This document shows, one piece after another, positions 1 to 11,145 of a stretch of DNA of 64,000 bases. A program made the position numbers and the translations under genes. The DNA comes from Sipunculus nudus (Eukaryota; Annelida; Sipuncula; Golfingiida; Sipunculidae), in the NCBI GenBank assembly GCA_026874595.1, contig CM049309.1, positions 19,845,576 to 19,909,575 on the forward strand, read 5' to 3'. A model generated the notes under the pieces. The model was given only the letters and a program-made list of their open reading frames with translations, ran no database searches and was not told where the DNA came from. Within the stretch, counting starts at the first letter, position 1; every line of letters starts with the position of its first letter.

Positions 1-53
1 TTGAGCAGATTGGAACTTTATTTTAATCCTATATTAACAATGACTTCCTGCAG

Positions 54-203
54 TGCAATGGGGAAGCGCCACGTTCAGTGCCGCCGCGGCGATAGGGATG
101 ATGGGATCGGTGATCGCCAGCGTCATTGAGTCTGTGGGGACGTTCTATATATGTGCTAATGTTGCCGGCGCCCCCAGCCCGCCTGTTCATGCTATAAATA
201 GAG
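54..203 (+). CDS. SLC23-like exon a (internal)
   Basis: The acceptor is 'ttcctgcag' ending at 53 and the donor is gtatct at 204. The exon enters with two bases of a split codon. It reads [19 protein letters not shown], then [18 protein letters not shown] and [11 protein letters not shown], leaving one base (G). This is the strongly conserved transmembrane segment followed by the APxPPxHAINRG motif of SLC23 transporters. The exon is cut off only by gene structure, not by the window edge. Confidence 0.92.
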
Positions 204-3200
204 GTATCTTATCTGCTATTCAGTGACATACACTGTATTGTACGTGCCGGTATCCTATGATTTTGTAGTGACATACACTGTATTGTACGTGCTCATATCA
301 TATGTTTTTGTAGTGACATACACTGTATTGTACGTGCTCATATCCTATGATTTTGTAGTGACATACACTGTATTGTACGTGCTCGTATCCTATGATTTTG
401 TAGTGACAAACACTTTATTGTACGTGCTGGTATCCTATAATTTTGTTATGACATACACTCTATCAACATGCCGGTATCCTATGATTTTGTAGTGACATAC
501 ACTGTATTGTACGTGCTCATATCATATGTTTTTGTAGTGACATACACTGTATTGTACGTGCTCATTTCCTATGATTTTGTTGTGACATACACTGTATTGT
601 ACGTGATCATATCCTATGATTTTGTAGTATAACATACACTGCATTGTACGTGCTCTTATCCTATGATTTTGTAGTGACATACACTGTATCGTACGTGCTC
701 ATATCCTATTATTCTGTAGTGACATACACTGTTTTATATGTGCTCATATCCTATGATTTTGAAGTGACATACACTGTATTGACGGGCTCATATCCTATGA
801 TTTTGTAGTGACATACACTGTATTGTACGTGCTCATATCCTATGATTTTGTAGTATAACATACACTGCATTGTACGTGCTCGTATCCTATGATTTTGTAG
901 TGACATACACTGTATCGTACGTGCTCATATCCTGTTATTCTGTAGTGACATACACTGTTTTATATGTGCTCATATCCTATGATTTTGAAGTGACATACAC
1001 TGTATTGACGGGCTCATATCCTATGATTTTGTAGCGACATACACTGTATTGTACGTGCTCATATCCTATGATTTTGTAGTATAACATACACTGCATTGTA
1101 CGTGCTCGTATCCTATGATTTTGTAGTGACATACACTGTATCGTACGTGCTCATATCCTATTATTCTGTAGTGACATACACTGTTTTATATGTGCTCATA
1201 TCCTATGATTTTGAAGTGACATACACTGTATTGACGGGCTCATATCCTATGATTTTGTAGTGACATACACTGTATTGCATCTGCTGATGTCCTATGATTT
1301 GATAGTAATGTACACTCTGTCGTATCGTCTGCTTCAAGGTATCGGAGTGGAGGGTACTGCCGGCTTACTGAGTGGTATCCTAGGTGCCGGTGTTGGTCTG
1401 ACGACATACTCTGACAACATGGGCGTCATTGTGATAACTAGGGTAAGACAGTCTTCACTGTTAAATATGCGATAAATACGTTCATATCATCTTATAAGTT
1501 GGACTATTAGAATACACAAAGAGGAGAAAATCTAAGTTTATATTCAAACAAGAGTCCATAAAATCAAATGAAAAATGACAAAATAATAATACTCATCGGA
1601 GCCATGGAGAGTGGCTTGATTAGTTATAACAGGTATTTGTTCATTCCATGTAAAATAAATAGGTTTATATTATTATATGGTGATAGGTAAAAATCAAATA
1701 ATGAAATTTAGAATGTTCAGATAGGTTCGGCATCCTTTAAATTTTTGCATAAATAATGAGAAAATTAAGGTTTCTGGTCCAGCATTAATTTAAACATTTC
1801 TGGTTTAGAATTGATATTAATGTGTCCGGCTCAGAAGCCATTGACGGACGTTCTCTAATGTCTCCCCTGCACTTGGGTGATCACCAGCAGCGATGTCCTA
1901 TGCCGATGATTAGGACACCCTCTGTTTTTATCTCTGTACTTAAGTGTGCATCTAGGCATGAATGGTTACAAATGGGAAGTTATTACATTTCATCTCATCT
2001 CAATGGTAACCACGGTTGATTTCTGTCCCTCACATTAGCTATCAGTAATATAACCCGAGTGGACATGCTTGTATATTGTCTGAAATTTAACAAATATGCA
2101 TACAGATTCAGCAGGATAAAACTTCATCATTATGAGTGTCATTAGAAAGCAACAAGCGCATTTAACAGCTGGCCTGGTTTATTCTAGGTGAAATATTTCT
2201 TGTAACCAGTATGAAGCCTAAAAAAAAAAAAAAGAAAGAAAATATGCGTTTCCCCGTCTAGATTTTCATCAGAGGGACAAAAGTGATAATGGTCTGATAA
2301 TGTGACAGAATTTCAGGAAATGTTCAGTGAGCTACACCTTTGAATATCGCACCCGTTGAGCTGACGCAAAAGTGTTTCCGATAGTCATAAACCACAGGCG
2401 CTTGAATCGCTATAAGTGTTAATTTCAGTTAATTTTGTAAGTTGAGCTTTCTGATTGGCTGATATGTCTACTACTGGAGTCTTCAGATGGTGACACCGCT
2501 GACGTAACAATTGTTCAGCCAATCACGCATGTAATTCAAATTTAGCCTTAAAAACCGATGTGCCATGGCTGTCGGGCCTAACAAATAAAAGTAACAAATT
2601 TAACCGAAATCTACACTTACAGCAATTCAAACGCCTTTGCATAAACCAACTGAGATTCATGATAATGAGCAGGAAATACTGAATGCATACGTCTAGTTTT
2701 TTTTTTCATCGCTAGATGGGGTTCGGCTTAGTAGAGAACTACGACACTTCAGGTTATCTTGACCAGCCTTAAAAAAATACGAAACACCGTAATAGTTCAT
2801 GATTCAGTCTGATAATCTCCATGGTCGAAACTTTCTCAAAGTCAATGAAATCACTTTATTTTATTACACGACCTGTTAAACTGTAACACATGGTGTCATT
2901 CAGTGTGCTGTGTGTTGATACTTTCTGGTCGGTAGCCAATGTGTCATGAAATGTGCCGTGTGTTTATACTTGCAGGTCGGTAGCCGCCGTGTCATACAGT
3001 TTGCTGGACTGTGGTTGATCTCCTTCTCGTTGTTCCCCAAAGCCATTTCCATATTTCAAACAATTCCGGAACCTGCACTTGGTGCGGTGTTCTTTTTCCT
3101 TATTGGGAGGTATGATAGGATATTTAGTGAGTTATTTCTAGGTATGGTAGGATATTTTGTGAGTGAGTTGAAATGATGTTGAACATATAGACCTATTGAT

Positions 3201-6200
3201 TTTCTAAAATACATACGAAGTGAATGGACACGTCATACTTGTCAGCCAGTTAACAGTGTTTTTTTTTTCTCCAAGCCGGTAGTGTTCGAAAGTAATTTAC
3301 GGTCATTCACACTGTCATACACACCTGTTTTGTAAAGTGAACAACTATTATTTATCATATTACATATTTCTGACAAAGGTCCATTGAGCCTATATAATTA
3401 CATATTATGAAACATATAACATGAATTCTATGTTATGATTTCATCCGTTCCTTCCATTTTCATGAACAGCGACCTATCACTCACTGTTTTTTTAATGTTA
3501 TTCAGGGTTAATTATATCCAGTGCCTTGTCTTACATCCGGTTCATAGATATCACCGCCCCGAGGAACGTGTTCCTGCTTGGCTTTAGCCTCGTTATGGGA
3601 CTGGGGATTCCTCACTGGGTTTCCTTAAATATGGAGAAAATTAAAACTGGTATTGTATTGCTTATTAAATATATCTGTTTTGATTCTTTTGTTACACTGA
3701 GCTCACGATAGGAAAATTGATGCGATACATTAACTAAATTTAGATTATTATCCAGTGTTCTTTCTTGTTCACCGACAGGTTACCAAAAATTTCAAATCTA
3801 TCCGTAAACCGCTCATAAATTTCAACTTTTATTTCAATCATAAAGAAAAAGTAATTGTCCTAAAAGAAGAAGCCAATAACTTGCATTTTTTCTTGTTTGT
3901 GATCAATGGAGTTTCACTTTGGCTGCTTTTGGAAATGAAAGACTACTATTGTTTAAAATCCGGACGACGCTTTCCATAGGATGATTATATATGTTAAATG
4001 GTTCAGTATAGGGACATCTGACGAGACCGATATACGATATTTACTTTTCGATGTGTCGGTGTGTTGTACTCAGAAAACCGTGTAACCTCGTTCTCTCGCC
4101 ATTACCAGAACCTCAGGCGGTAGATGGGGATAGCTTTCAATAGAGGGTATCAAGGTAACAAGGCCACATCAATGAAATAAATTGGTCTACGGACCCTGTG
4201 AGCAAAATGTACTGCGAGCAGACGATCTTTTTTTTATTCTCATTAAACGGAGGAGACAACGTACCTGGCAAGAATGCCAAGCAAAATATAAAATTGCTTC
4301 AGTTCTTGAAATGAAGCACAAAATTACACAAATATAATCCATTCCCATGCTTTTAATTATTTTCTAAGTAATCAAAGCAGGAGCACAAATTAGCAACATT
4401 TTTGATATTCTGGTCCTCATTTGCACAAGAAAAGCCACGAACAAGAATCGGATGGGGCGAGTCAATAGAACAATTATTTTTGTGTGGCGCAATTATTTGG
4501 AATGGATTCAAATAAAGCCGATATGTTGTACACTTGTCACATAAAAATTAATATTTGATCACCGTGTATCCAGCCTGAAAGGACACGGGCGATCAATTTG
4601 AATTGATAGCTCAGAACTACACCACACATGATGATTGACAAAGTATTCACTTGAACATAACAACATGACATTCAAACTTCACTGAACTCGGGAGTGGAAA
4701 GTTTGCAATGATACGAGGTTAAACTGTATGTTAAGTATAACATGAAATGTTTAAACTTATTTGTTTGGCGAGGCATGCAAAGTTGTTTTGTCTATACATA
4801 CCTTGTTAAAATAATTTGCTTTAATGATGATGATGATTATTATTATAATAATTATATATATATATATATATATTAAGAAGTGCGTTTTTATTTTCAGGTT
4901 ACCTTGTTCTAGATCAGTGTTTACAGATGGTTTTACGGACACCCATGTTACTTGGAAGCATCGTATCACTGACATTTGAATCAATTCTCCCAGGTGAGGT
5001 GAACTTCAGGGGCGGGTAAAGGAGGGGGAGGGGGGGGGGGGGGTAAAGGAGGTTGTTTCCTCACATAGTGAATAGAAACATTTACAAAATTCAGGCTGTT
5101 ATGGCTGTAATCTGGGGTAGTATTAAATATACCATGATGCAAAACCCGGCTCTGTTTTTTTTTTGCTTAGCGCTTATTTTTCTATTTCTCATACTTTCAT
5201 GGCATAAAGGGGGGGGGGGGGGAGGGGGCTCGCTCTGGTTATCAACACTGCCCTCTGTCAGTCTGTCTGTTTGTCTGTGATTCAGTTGTCCAATGCTGTA
5301 ATTTTTCTGCACCGGTCCACGACCAAATGTAAAGAACAAATATAAAGTGTATTGTAGACATTCTTTTTCTGCCCAAACGCATTGACACCATAGGGCCTTT
5401 TAGGGTATTTTTTTTTCATATTTCCCCATACATCCCGAGAAAATTCACACTATTTCGCGAAGTTTCTATTGCCGGGCCACTTATCAGAAAGTGCGGTGGT
5501 AACCTCGGCCAATCAGAAACTTGTCTCGCACAATGCTGGGTGAAGTCCGCCGGACATGTTCCATGCAACGTCTGGGTTGGTAACTTTCAAAGGACGCTAG
5601 AAAAAACGTTAGTTCATGATCGTACCAAAATGTTACTTATTTCTTCCCTTATTTTCACATCACAAGAATTTTAAAGAAAAATTGGATAAAATTGGGCTGT
5701 CAGGGTTAAAAACAACGGAGTGTGATATAAACAAGATATACCAGTGCCCATGTCCGCTTTTTTTAAAATTTTCATCATAATATTTTATTCTAGTAAGACA
5801 GCATAACAATTTGAAGTCCAAAATTTACCGGATATGGTCCTTCTATTCGTTATAGTACCTTTAAAGACCCGTATCTACAGGTCTTTTTCGCGATTATTTA
5901 TGGTAAGGGAGGGTGTCAAAGAAAAAAAAACTTGCACCATGGCCAGATTGGTACTGATTATTAAATAAATATTAAATTTACGGCCTGGTTGACATTTCTG
6001 TGTGTATATTTTACATTTTTCATAGCCTTGTTGGCTAAACAAAACAATGTTAAAACCCCAAACGGGTAAACAGGGGTTGTGGAAGGAAATATTAGGCCAA
6101 AAAATAAAAGGTATGGTTCTCAGGCACCGCCACATCAATTTTAAACCCCCGCATCAAACATTTTTATTTTGATTATCAATAGAAGCTTACCAGTTTTTAA

Positions 6201-6845
6201 CTGCAGCCGCTCGAACATTTCTTTCAAGAAGATAAAATCATACCATTTCCTTTGTTATTTAGTGCTTATACTTGTTTAGCAAAATAAATATGTTATTATC
6301 ATGAAAATATGTTATTATCATGCTTTTCCCTTATCATTTGACATTTTTTATCGAAACATAACAAAAATTTAAAATTAAAAAAAAAAAAAAAAAAAAACCG
6401 CCCGCATTGATTTCTGATAAAAGTGCCCGAGAACCATACCTTTTTTTTATTTTGGCCTTACAGGGTCCAGTCAAATGAATTTCCTGCCATATGTAGAGGT
6501 AGTCCACTGAGCGAGGAAGCTTTGATTTGTGTTTTTTTTATTTAGCTGAATAAGTGAGCGAAAACAAATTAGACCTCTATTATATATTATCTGATGCATG
6601 AATCCCATTATTACAGCGAGGTTTATTTTTATTTAAAGATGATTGATCTATTTAATTGATCTTTTTTTAATCCAGGTAAATCGACTAAAGACATTTGGTT
6701 TGACGCGGCCAATGACGCCACCGAGAAAACGACACCGGAAAAGCCGTCACTGTATGACCTTCCGTTCGGCATGGGAGCAATCCGTCGCTGGAAATTTACC
6801 AATTATATGCCCACGTGTCCTACATTTAGCAAATTGTCTAAATGA
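54..6845 (+). CDS. SLC23-type nucleobase/ascorbate transporter, 3' part (six exons, 5' end outside window)
   Basis: This is the C-terminal part of a sodium-dependent vitamin C / nucleobase transporter (SLC23, NAT family), a multi-pass plasma-membrane protein. Joined exons at 54-203, 1339-1442, 2976-3141, 3506-3649, 4898-4993 and 6676-6845 give about 275 residues to a TGA. Visible family hallmarks include [20 protein letters not shown], then [14 protein letters not shown], the glycine-rich segment with [51 protein letters not shown], and a cytoplasmic tail with [16 protein letters not shown] and YMPTCP. All of these align in order with vertebrate SVCT1/2. The most uncertain point is the exon 3/exon 4 junction, where two in-frame donor/acceptor pairs exist (see findings). 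Whether the substrate is ascorbate or nucleobase cannot be told from this part. The gene carries a large intronic minisatellite and a MITE. No AATAAA stands close behind the stop. Confidence 0.9.
216..1312. repeat. 45-bp minisatellite with 226-bp higher-order unit, in transporter intron a-b
   Basis: The intron is almost filled by about 24 head-to-tail copies of a 45-bp unit (core 'gacatacactgtattgtacg'). From 631 on, five variant monomers form a 226-bp higher-order unit. The marker 'aacatacactgcattg' begins at 631, 857 and 1083, exactly 226 bases apart each time. Because 45 is a multiple of three, one strand stays open and yields a repetitive peptide with TYTVLYVL. I regard this as a by-product, not a gene. 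Confidence 0.95.
1339..1442 (+). CDS. SLC23-like exon b
   Basis: Acceptor AG at 1337-1338, donor gtaaga at 1443. The leftover G from exon a completes Gly. The exon reads [18 protein letters not shown], then [17 protein letters not shown] and ends in phase 0. It corresponds to the family segment 'G-x-x-x-EG-x(4)-G-x(2)-G-x-G-x-x-T-x-x-N-x-G', a re-entrant/transport-core region in SLC23 proteins. Confidence 0.93.
2903..2994 (+). repeat. Tandem duplication across the acceptor of transporter exon c
   Basis: The stretch 'gtgccgtgtgtttatacttg' to 'ggtcggtagccgccgtgtcat' (2952-2994) is preceded by a diverged copy at about 2906-2948. The copy includes 'ggtcggtagccaatgtgtcat', so it contains the acceptor region and about the first 20 coding bases of the exon. 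The upstream copy has TTTCTG where the real site has TTGCAG, so it lacks a usable AG. Confidence 0.8.
2976..3141 (+). CDS. SLC23-like exon c (3' end uncertain: 3141 or 3109)
   Basis: The acceptor is 'acttgcag' at 2975. The exon reads [20 protein letters not shown], then [18 protein letters not shown] and FFFLIG, as expected for SLC23. Two donors exist. The donor at 3110 (GAG|gtatga) leaves two bases and is in frame only with the weak acceptor at 3521. The donor at 3142 (CTAG|gtatgg) leaves one base and is in frame with the strong polypyrimidine acceptor at 3505, at the cost of 12 extra residues ([12 protein letters not shown]). I chose 3141 because it keeps the conserved LIISSALS start of the next exon. 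A 32-bp tandem duplication created the two donors. Confidence 0.7.
3108..3171 (+). repeat. 32-bp tandem duplication across the donor of transporter exon c
   Basis: 'aggtatgataggatattt' at 3108 recurs as 'aggtatggtaggatattt' at 3140, a period of 32. Each copy supplies a plausible donor (gtatga at 3110, gtatgg at 3142). Confidence 0.8.
3506..3649 (+). CDS. SLC23-like exon d (start 3506; 3522 is the alternative)
   Basis: The acceptor follows a long T tract, 'tttttttaatgttattcag', ending at 3505. The donor is gtattg at 3650. It reads [20 protein letters not shown], then [18 protein letters not shown] and SLNMEKIKT, leaving one base. The RN-x-F-x-LGFS-x-x-x-GL-x-x-P motif is characteristic of SLC23. 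If the acceptor at 3521 is used instead, the first residues (LIIS) are lost. Confidence 0.85.
4898..4993 (+). CDS. SLC23-like exon e
   Basis: Acceptor 'tttattttcag' ends at 4897, donor gtgagg at 4994. The exon reads [20 protein letters not shown], then [13 protein letters not shown], with one base left over. It matches the SLC23 segment in which the last transmembrane helix precedes 'D-x-x-x-PG'. A (TA)n tract of about 22 bases lies just upstream in the intron. Confidence 0.9.
6095..6457. mobile_element. MITE, PIF/Harbinger-like (copy 1)
   Basis: A 363-bp noncoding element in the last transporter intron. Its left end, 'ggccaaaaaataaaaggtat', is mirrored by the right end, '...ccataccttttttttatt' followed by ttggcc, giving inverted repeats of about 30 bases. 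It is flanked by the same 3-bp target site, TTA (6092-6094 and 6458-6460). Copy 2 at 45552-45891 is flanked by TAA on both sides. A TWA duplication is the signature of the PIF/Harbinger superfamily. No transposase is present. Confidence 0.85.
6676..6845 (+). CDS. SLC23-like terminal exon with stop
   Basis: Acceptor 'ttttttaatccag' ends at 6675. The frame continues from exon e as [20 protein letters not shown], then [35 protein letters not shown] and TGA at 6843-6845. The tail matches the cytoplasmic C-terminus of SLC23 proteins (YD-x-P-x-GM-x-x-x-R-x-x-x-x-x-Y-x-P-x-CP). An overlapping longer open frame here is a shadow. Confidence 0.92.
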
Positions 6846-7059
6846 TTTTTAGTACCTTTTAAACAGATTTAACACATTTAGAGCCTAGAGCCGTATTAGC
6901 CACCCAATTGTGAACTTGATCCAGTCCCAACCCGGCTTCTAAGACAATGTGCGGACCAACCGATCATCACATCCAAAATATTATTACATTTCTTGTAACA
7001 TCATATGTTTCTGCCAGCTTTATGAAAGCATTTGTAAAGTCGTTTATTAAAAAGCTGAG

Positions 7060-8376
7060 CATGAACAGGGAAATGCTGAAAATTATAGATTCTAATTCTA
7101 ACCGACTATTCATATATAAAATCCTAGAGAGGGTTGTAGGTAAGCGCCTAGATGATCATCTTAAACTAAGAATGATCCCCATGATGAATATCCGTCTGCA
7201 TATAAGTCGGGCCATTCAGCTGAGACTGTCAGACAGACAAAAATGAGGCATTAGATAGGGGTTCCATGGCTGTGCTAATATTACTGTACCTATCAGCAGC
7301 ATTTGATACTTTGAACCATAGTATCTTACTTCAGCATCTCAGTTACTCAGTTTGCATAAAAAAATGCTCAGAATCATATTTAATAAACAGAGGGCAATGT
7401 GTGACCATTGGTAACACAACTTCCATTTACCACGCCTTACAACTTGGCGTGCCTCAGCGTATAATGCTTGTAGACAAAGCCAGTAGGATATATAATTCAA
7501 AACATGATATGCACCACCATGTATATTTACCCTGATAACATACATCAATCTAAATGTTGACCGGTGCTTGTGTTTCAGAAGTGAAGAGTTGGAGGAGTTC
7601 AATATGCTGATGCTAAAGCTGTAATAATTTGAATTTATATTTTTTTTCATCCAAAAACTCATTTTTTTTCATCAATAATATAGCATTAATATTGAAAACC
7701 TAACATTTACTCCATCTAATTATTTTGGAAACTTGGTGTACTTCAAGAAAGTTCCTTATCTATGGGGAAATAGGTTAAAGCAGTAACCAGGTCCTGCTAC
7801 CACAAAGCATAATGACTAATGCTTGCAGACCTTCAGTTCAATTTATGATAACTTTCTAGACTTGATTATGCAAATATTCTGTTTTATGGAATACCAAAAT
7901 ATTAAACTGACATGCTCCAGTGCATGCAAAATACAGCAACCCAACTTGTCACAAAAACCAATGGGAGATCACATAACGCCTGTCCTTATTGGACTTCATT
8001 GGCTTCACTTCATGTACTTGCATGCATCAGTATATATTCGAACCCAATTCAGTCGAACGGTATCAACCAGCACGAGCTCTAAGATGAGCCTCTTGTGTAC
8101 AGTTATAATTTGCTAAGTCAATTTGGACGTATAACATATGTAAACAGATCCTTTAGAACTTCAGCTCCCATATTAAGAAATTGAATTCCTAGTCACATTA
8201 AAGATGAACTCTAAATTTTATAATTTAAGATAACTCTTAAAAACGTATCTTCATAAAGAAGCACATTTTAATTGATTGTATATCCTTTTCTGGTATCTTT
8301 TGTTCTGAGTAGATATGTTTACAACGCTTGTACAGCATGTTTTAAAATATGAATATTGCGCTTTAGAAATGCTGCA

Positions 8377-8410
<34 letters not shown>
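7060..8410 (+). mobile_element. Decayed CR1/L2-like non-LTR retrotransposon fragment
   Basis: Broken reverse-transcriptase pieces occur in order on the + strand. About 7100-7240 reads ILERVVGKRLDDHL. 7266-7480 reads VLILLYLSAAFDTLNHSILL, then VTIGNTTS and LQLGVPQ. About 7900-8010 has remains of the downstream ITPVL..LHWL segment. Frameshifts and stops separate them. The 3' end reads 'gcgctttagaaatgctgcat' and runs into an (ATT)n tail at 8377-8410, the 3' tail style of CR1/L2-type LINEs. The element is dead, and its endonuclease part is missing or unrecognisable. Confidence 0.8.
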
Positions 8411-10045
8411 ATTATCATTTGTCTGGTTCAAACAGTACTTGGCTGAGTTTTGTCGGCAGCCGACTTTCGTGGCTTGGCTTGGCTTGGCAAAATGTCGGCG
8501 GCTTAAAATGGCTTTTCGCAATTTGCGATGTTGCAAATTAAATATATAATTTAAGGCAAGTTTGTTATCCATTTAAGGGCAATTAATTATACATTTAGAT
8601 GTTATACATTTTATGCAAAATGTCTAAAACTAGGTTTTGGTTATATAATGAATTTATGATTTTTGGTAGTTATGTCGATCTACTTTTGGTATTTGAACAA
8701 AGAAGTGTGCTTCGAGCAACGAGAAATAAATATAAAGATCAAACACTTATATTGTTTTAATTAATTTATCCTGTAAATATCACTTCAATCCACGGCAAGA
8801 CGATAAGCAGCTGAGCAGGAGGTCTTGATTGGGCCAAGCGTATGATTACACGTCCCCGACAGCCGTTTTAGGTTAGCTGGGTTTACATATGGCATGCGGT
8901 TCACCAACAGACGTAACGCAAGTGTAACATTATATGTACGCTAAGCACGTTTTAACATCGTCTTGGAATCCCACATTTTTATTTCCTCTGATTCCCAAGC
9001 GTATCATAAAACAATGTTTGAATATATGTTCTATCTTTTATGACTGCACTGAGATCCACGGAAAGTGTACACAACTCTTCAGCGTTACGCAGGCGAATTC
9101 CTAGTATCGTAAACACCTTAAGGTATACGTAACGCTAATGTATCGCAGACGAACATAGCGTTATATAAATGAACACCCCATCTTATGCTCGCCCGTCACT
9201 CACTGTCAGTCTACGGGTAAACACACAAACACACATCATCAGCGGCCCAATAGGAACCTCAACCTTTACTGGAGACCACGTGATGTCACATCCCTGTAAA
9301 TGTTATTAAAGTTCTAGTTCTGACCTCAGGGTTCATGTCAATAATCGGGCTTAACGTTAGGCGGAGAACTACAATCTGCCTTTCAATCAATCCTATAACT
9401 ACCTGACCACCGCTATACCAGTCACATTGACAATAAAGGTAATTAGTCCTATTTGTGAGGTTATTTTTTTTGTGAATCACATTCTTATTTTCAAACTGTG
9501 CAAAATCGGCTGACTTGAGAGATTAAAGCGGCTGCAAATAACAGCAGTACGTGTTTCGAATGATCACGTACATATGCGTATATGCGTAAAAATTGCTCAT
9601 ACGTTTTTGTAACTGTGGTGTTTCTATGTGTCAGTTAGAAGATTATAAACTTGGTATAAATTTGGTAACGGGCAAATTATCAGTGTTATTTTACTTTGGA
9701 AGACGAATGCCTTAGTAATCTGCAATTCTGTTTATACAATCGGCAAAACAGTGTAGATTTAAGCGACCATTTTGCGTAAAACTAAATTATGGATGTCGCA
9801 GGTCACATGTCTATATTATGAGTATATACCGATAGTAGAATTAATTTGAAGTCATAAAGATATTTATACTGTGTAGAAGAAAATAATATGCGTCACATGT
9901 CACAGGTTAAACACAAAACTGTATTATGTTTATGACACCCAAGTAATAACACTAAATTTATCTTTATATATTAACATGAATCTAAATGTGGAGAGACATT
10001 GTATGGCAAGATTCACTTGGCACTGTGCCAGATCCGGTGAAATGA
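8411..10045. other. Intergenic, no feature recognised
   Basis: This is AT-rich sequence behind the LINE. Both strands hold only short open frames without family resemblance. I see no RNA gene and no tandem structure apart from a repeated 'ggcttggctt' near 8472. Confidence 0.5.
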
Positions 10046-10114
10046 GACCAACGAGAGCGGGTATCGCATGTTGAAAATTTGGAGCTGGATGCACAGTGCG
10101 GTATCTCGTTGGTC
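10046..10114. repeat. 69-bp palindrome-ended repeat
   Basis: The ends GACCAACGAGA (10046-10056) and TCTCGTTGGTC (10104-10114) are exact reverse complements. The interior contains 'tttggagctggatgcacagt'. A reverse-oriented, one-ended relative lies at 26368-26430 in an MMP intron ('gaccaatgagagcg' then 'tgtgcatccagctccaaag'). This suggests a short interspersed element or MITE remnant. Confidence 0.6.
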
Positions 10115-10640
10115 TAATTATAATTCATGTAGTTTAAGTAAGAATTGTATATACATATATATATATTTATATATGTATTTATTATTTATTAAACAGACGA
10201 TATTTTAGGAATCTAGGAAAAGGGGGTATTGCATTCAGAAGATGACAATAAGTAAAATTGTACGTGACGTGAATGCATACCGATGCTGTTTTTGTGCTGA
10301 ATGTACACATTATCTGTAAATAAACAAATGGCATTTGGCGTTTCGTGATCACATTTCATAATAAAAAAACACAATACTTCGCCTTTGCCCTTTTCTGATC
10401 TTCACAAGCATACAGTAATTTTATAGAAAAAGTGTTGTAAATACGATGTGTATCTATTAACTGCCCAGGTATTTACTGAAATCCGTCGTCGAGGTGAGAA
10501 AACTTTTCATTTCATGTTAATTTAACATACCCGGTATGTGTATAGTTCCCTTTAAGGGTCAAATGCTGTTCAGAGTAATGACAATTCAACTGGGTAAGTA
10601 ACTAGGCCAGCATTCAGGTCAAACACGCTTTATAAAAATA

Positions 10641-11145
10641 CTAGCTGATCAACCCGGTATATCGGGCTTTTTTACCGCGGTTTGGGACATATATTTACAG
10701 TTATTGAATGTTGGCTCAATTTTTATTATAAAAGTTAAAAGAAAATATAGATTTTTAGTGGGATACTCTCGGAATACGATATGTACAAATAATTTTTACT
10801 GTTATTTTGTGGCGCTGTGCTCGTTGCAAAAACCATATCCCAGGATGTTTACATTGAAGACCTGGTCAGTGATGATGTTTATACATTGCGAACCGGAATG
10901 AGACGCGGAGGCATACAGTGGTTCGTTGATATTTGACTGGTTTCTATCGTTGGTCGTATAAAGAATAGGTTGATGTGAGGAACACATGAAAGATTAATTA
11001 AATGTACGTTGAAAGGAAACTGTTCCTGAAGAAGGAAACAGAAATACATCGTGCATACATCGTAAGTAGCAGAAGCGGACCCAGCGGGACTCCGCGCAGT
11101 TGGTCCATCCCATTTTCAGCCACCGCGACCTTTTTTCATAGTATC
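10641..11145 (+). repeat. Interspersed repeat R1, uninterrupted copy
   Basis: A block of about 505 bp begins 'actagctgatcaacccggta' and runs through 'gacctggtcagtgatgatgt' and 'agaagcggacccagcgggac' to the 'ccattttcagccaccgcgac' region. The same block occurs in inverted orientation at 34985-36300, where two MITEs interrupt it. The two short open frames related between the copies are repeat-borne and contain no domain I know. Confidence 0.75.

Noticed and set aside
223-492. Open frame of 89 codons with repeated [15 protein letters not shown] peptide
   Set aside because: It is the 45-bp minisatellite read in frame. It begins and ends with the repeat and lies in an intron.
8472-8500. 'ggcttggcttggcttggc' as a telomere-like or protein-binding repeat
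   Set aside because: Only a few imperfect units, no wider context.
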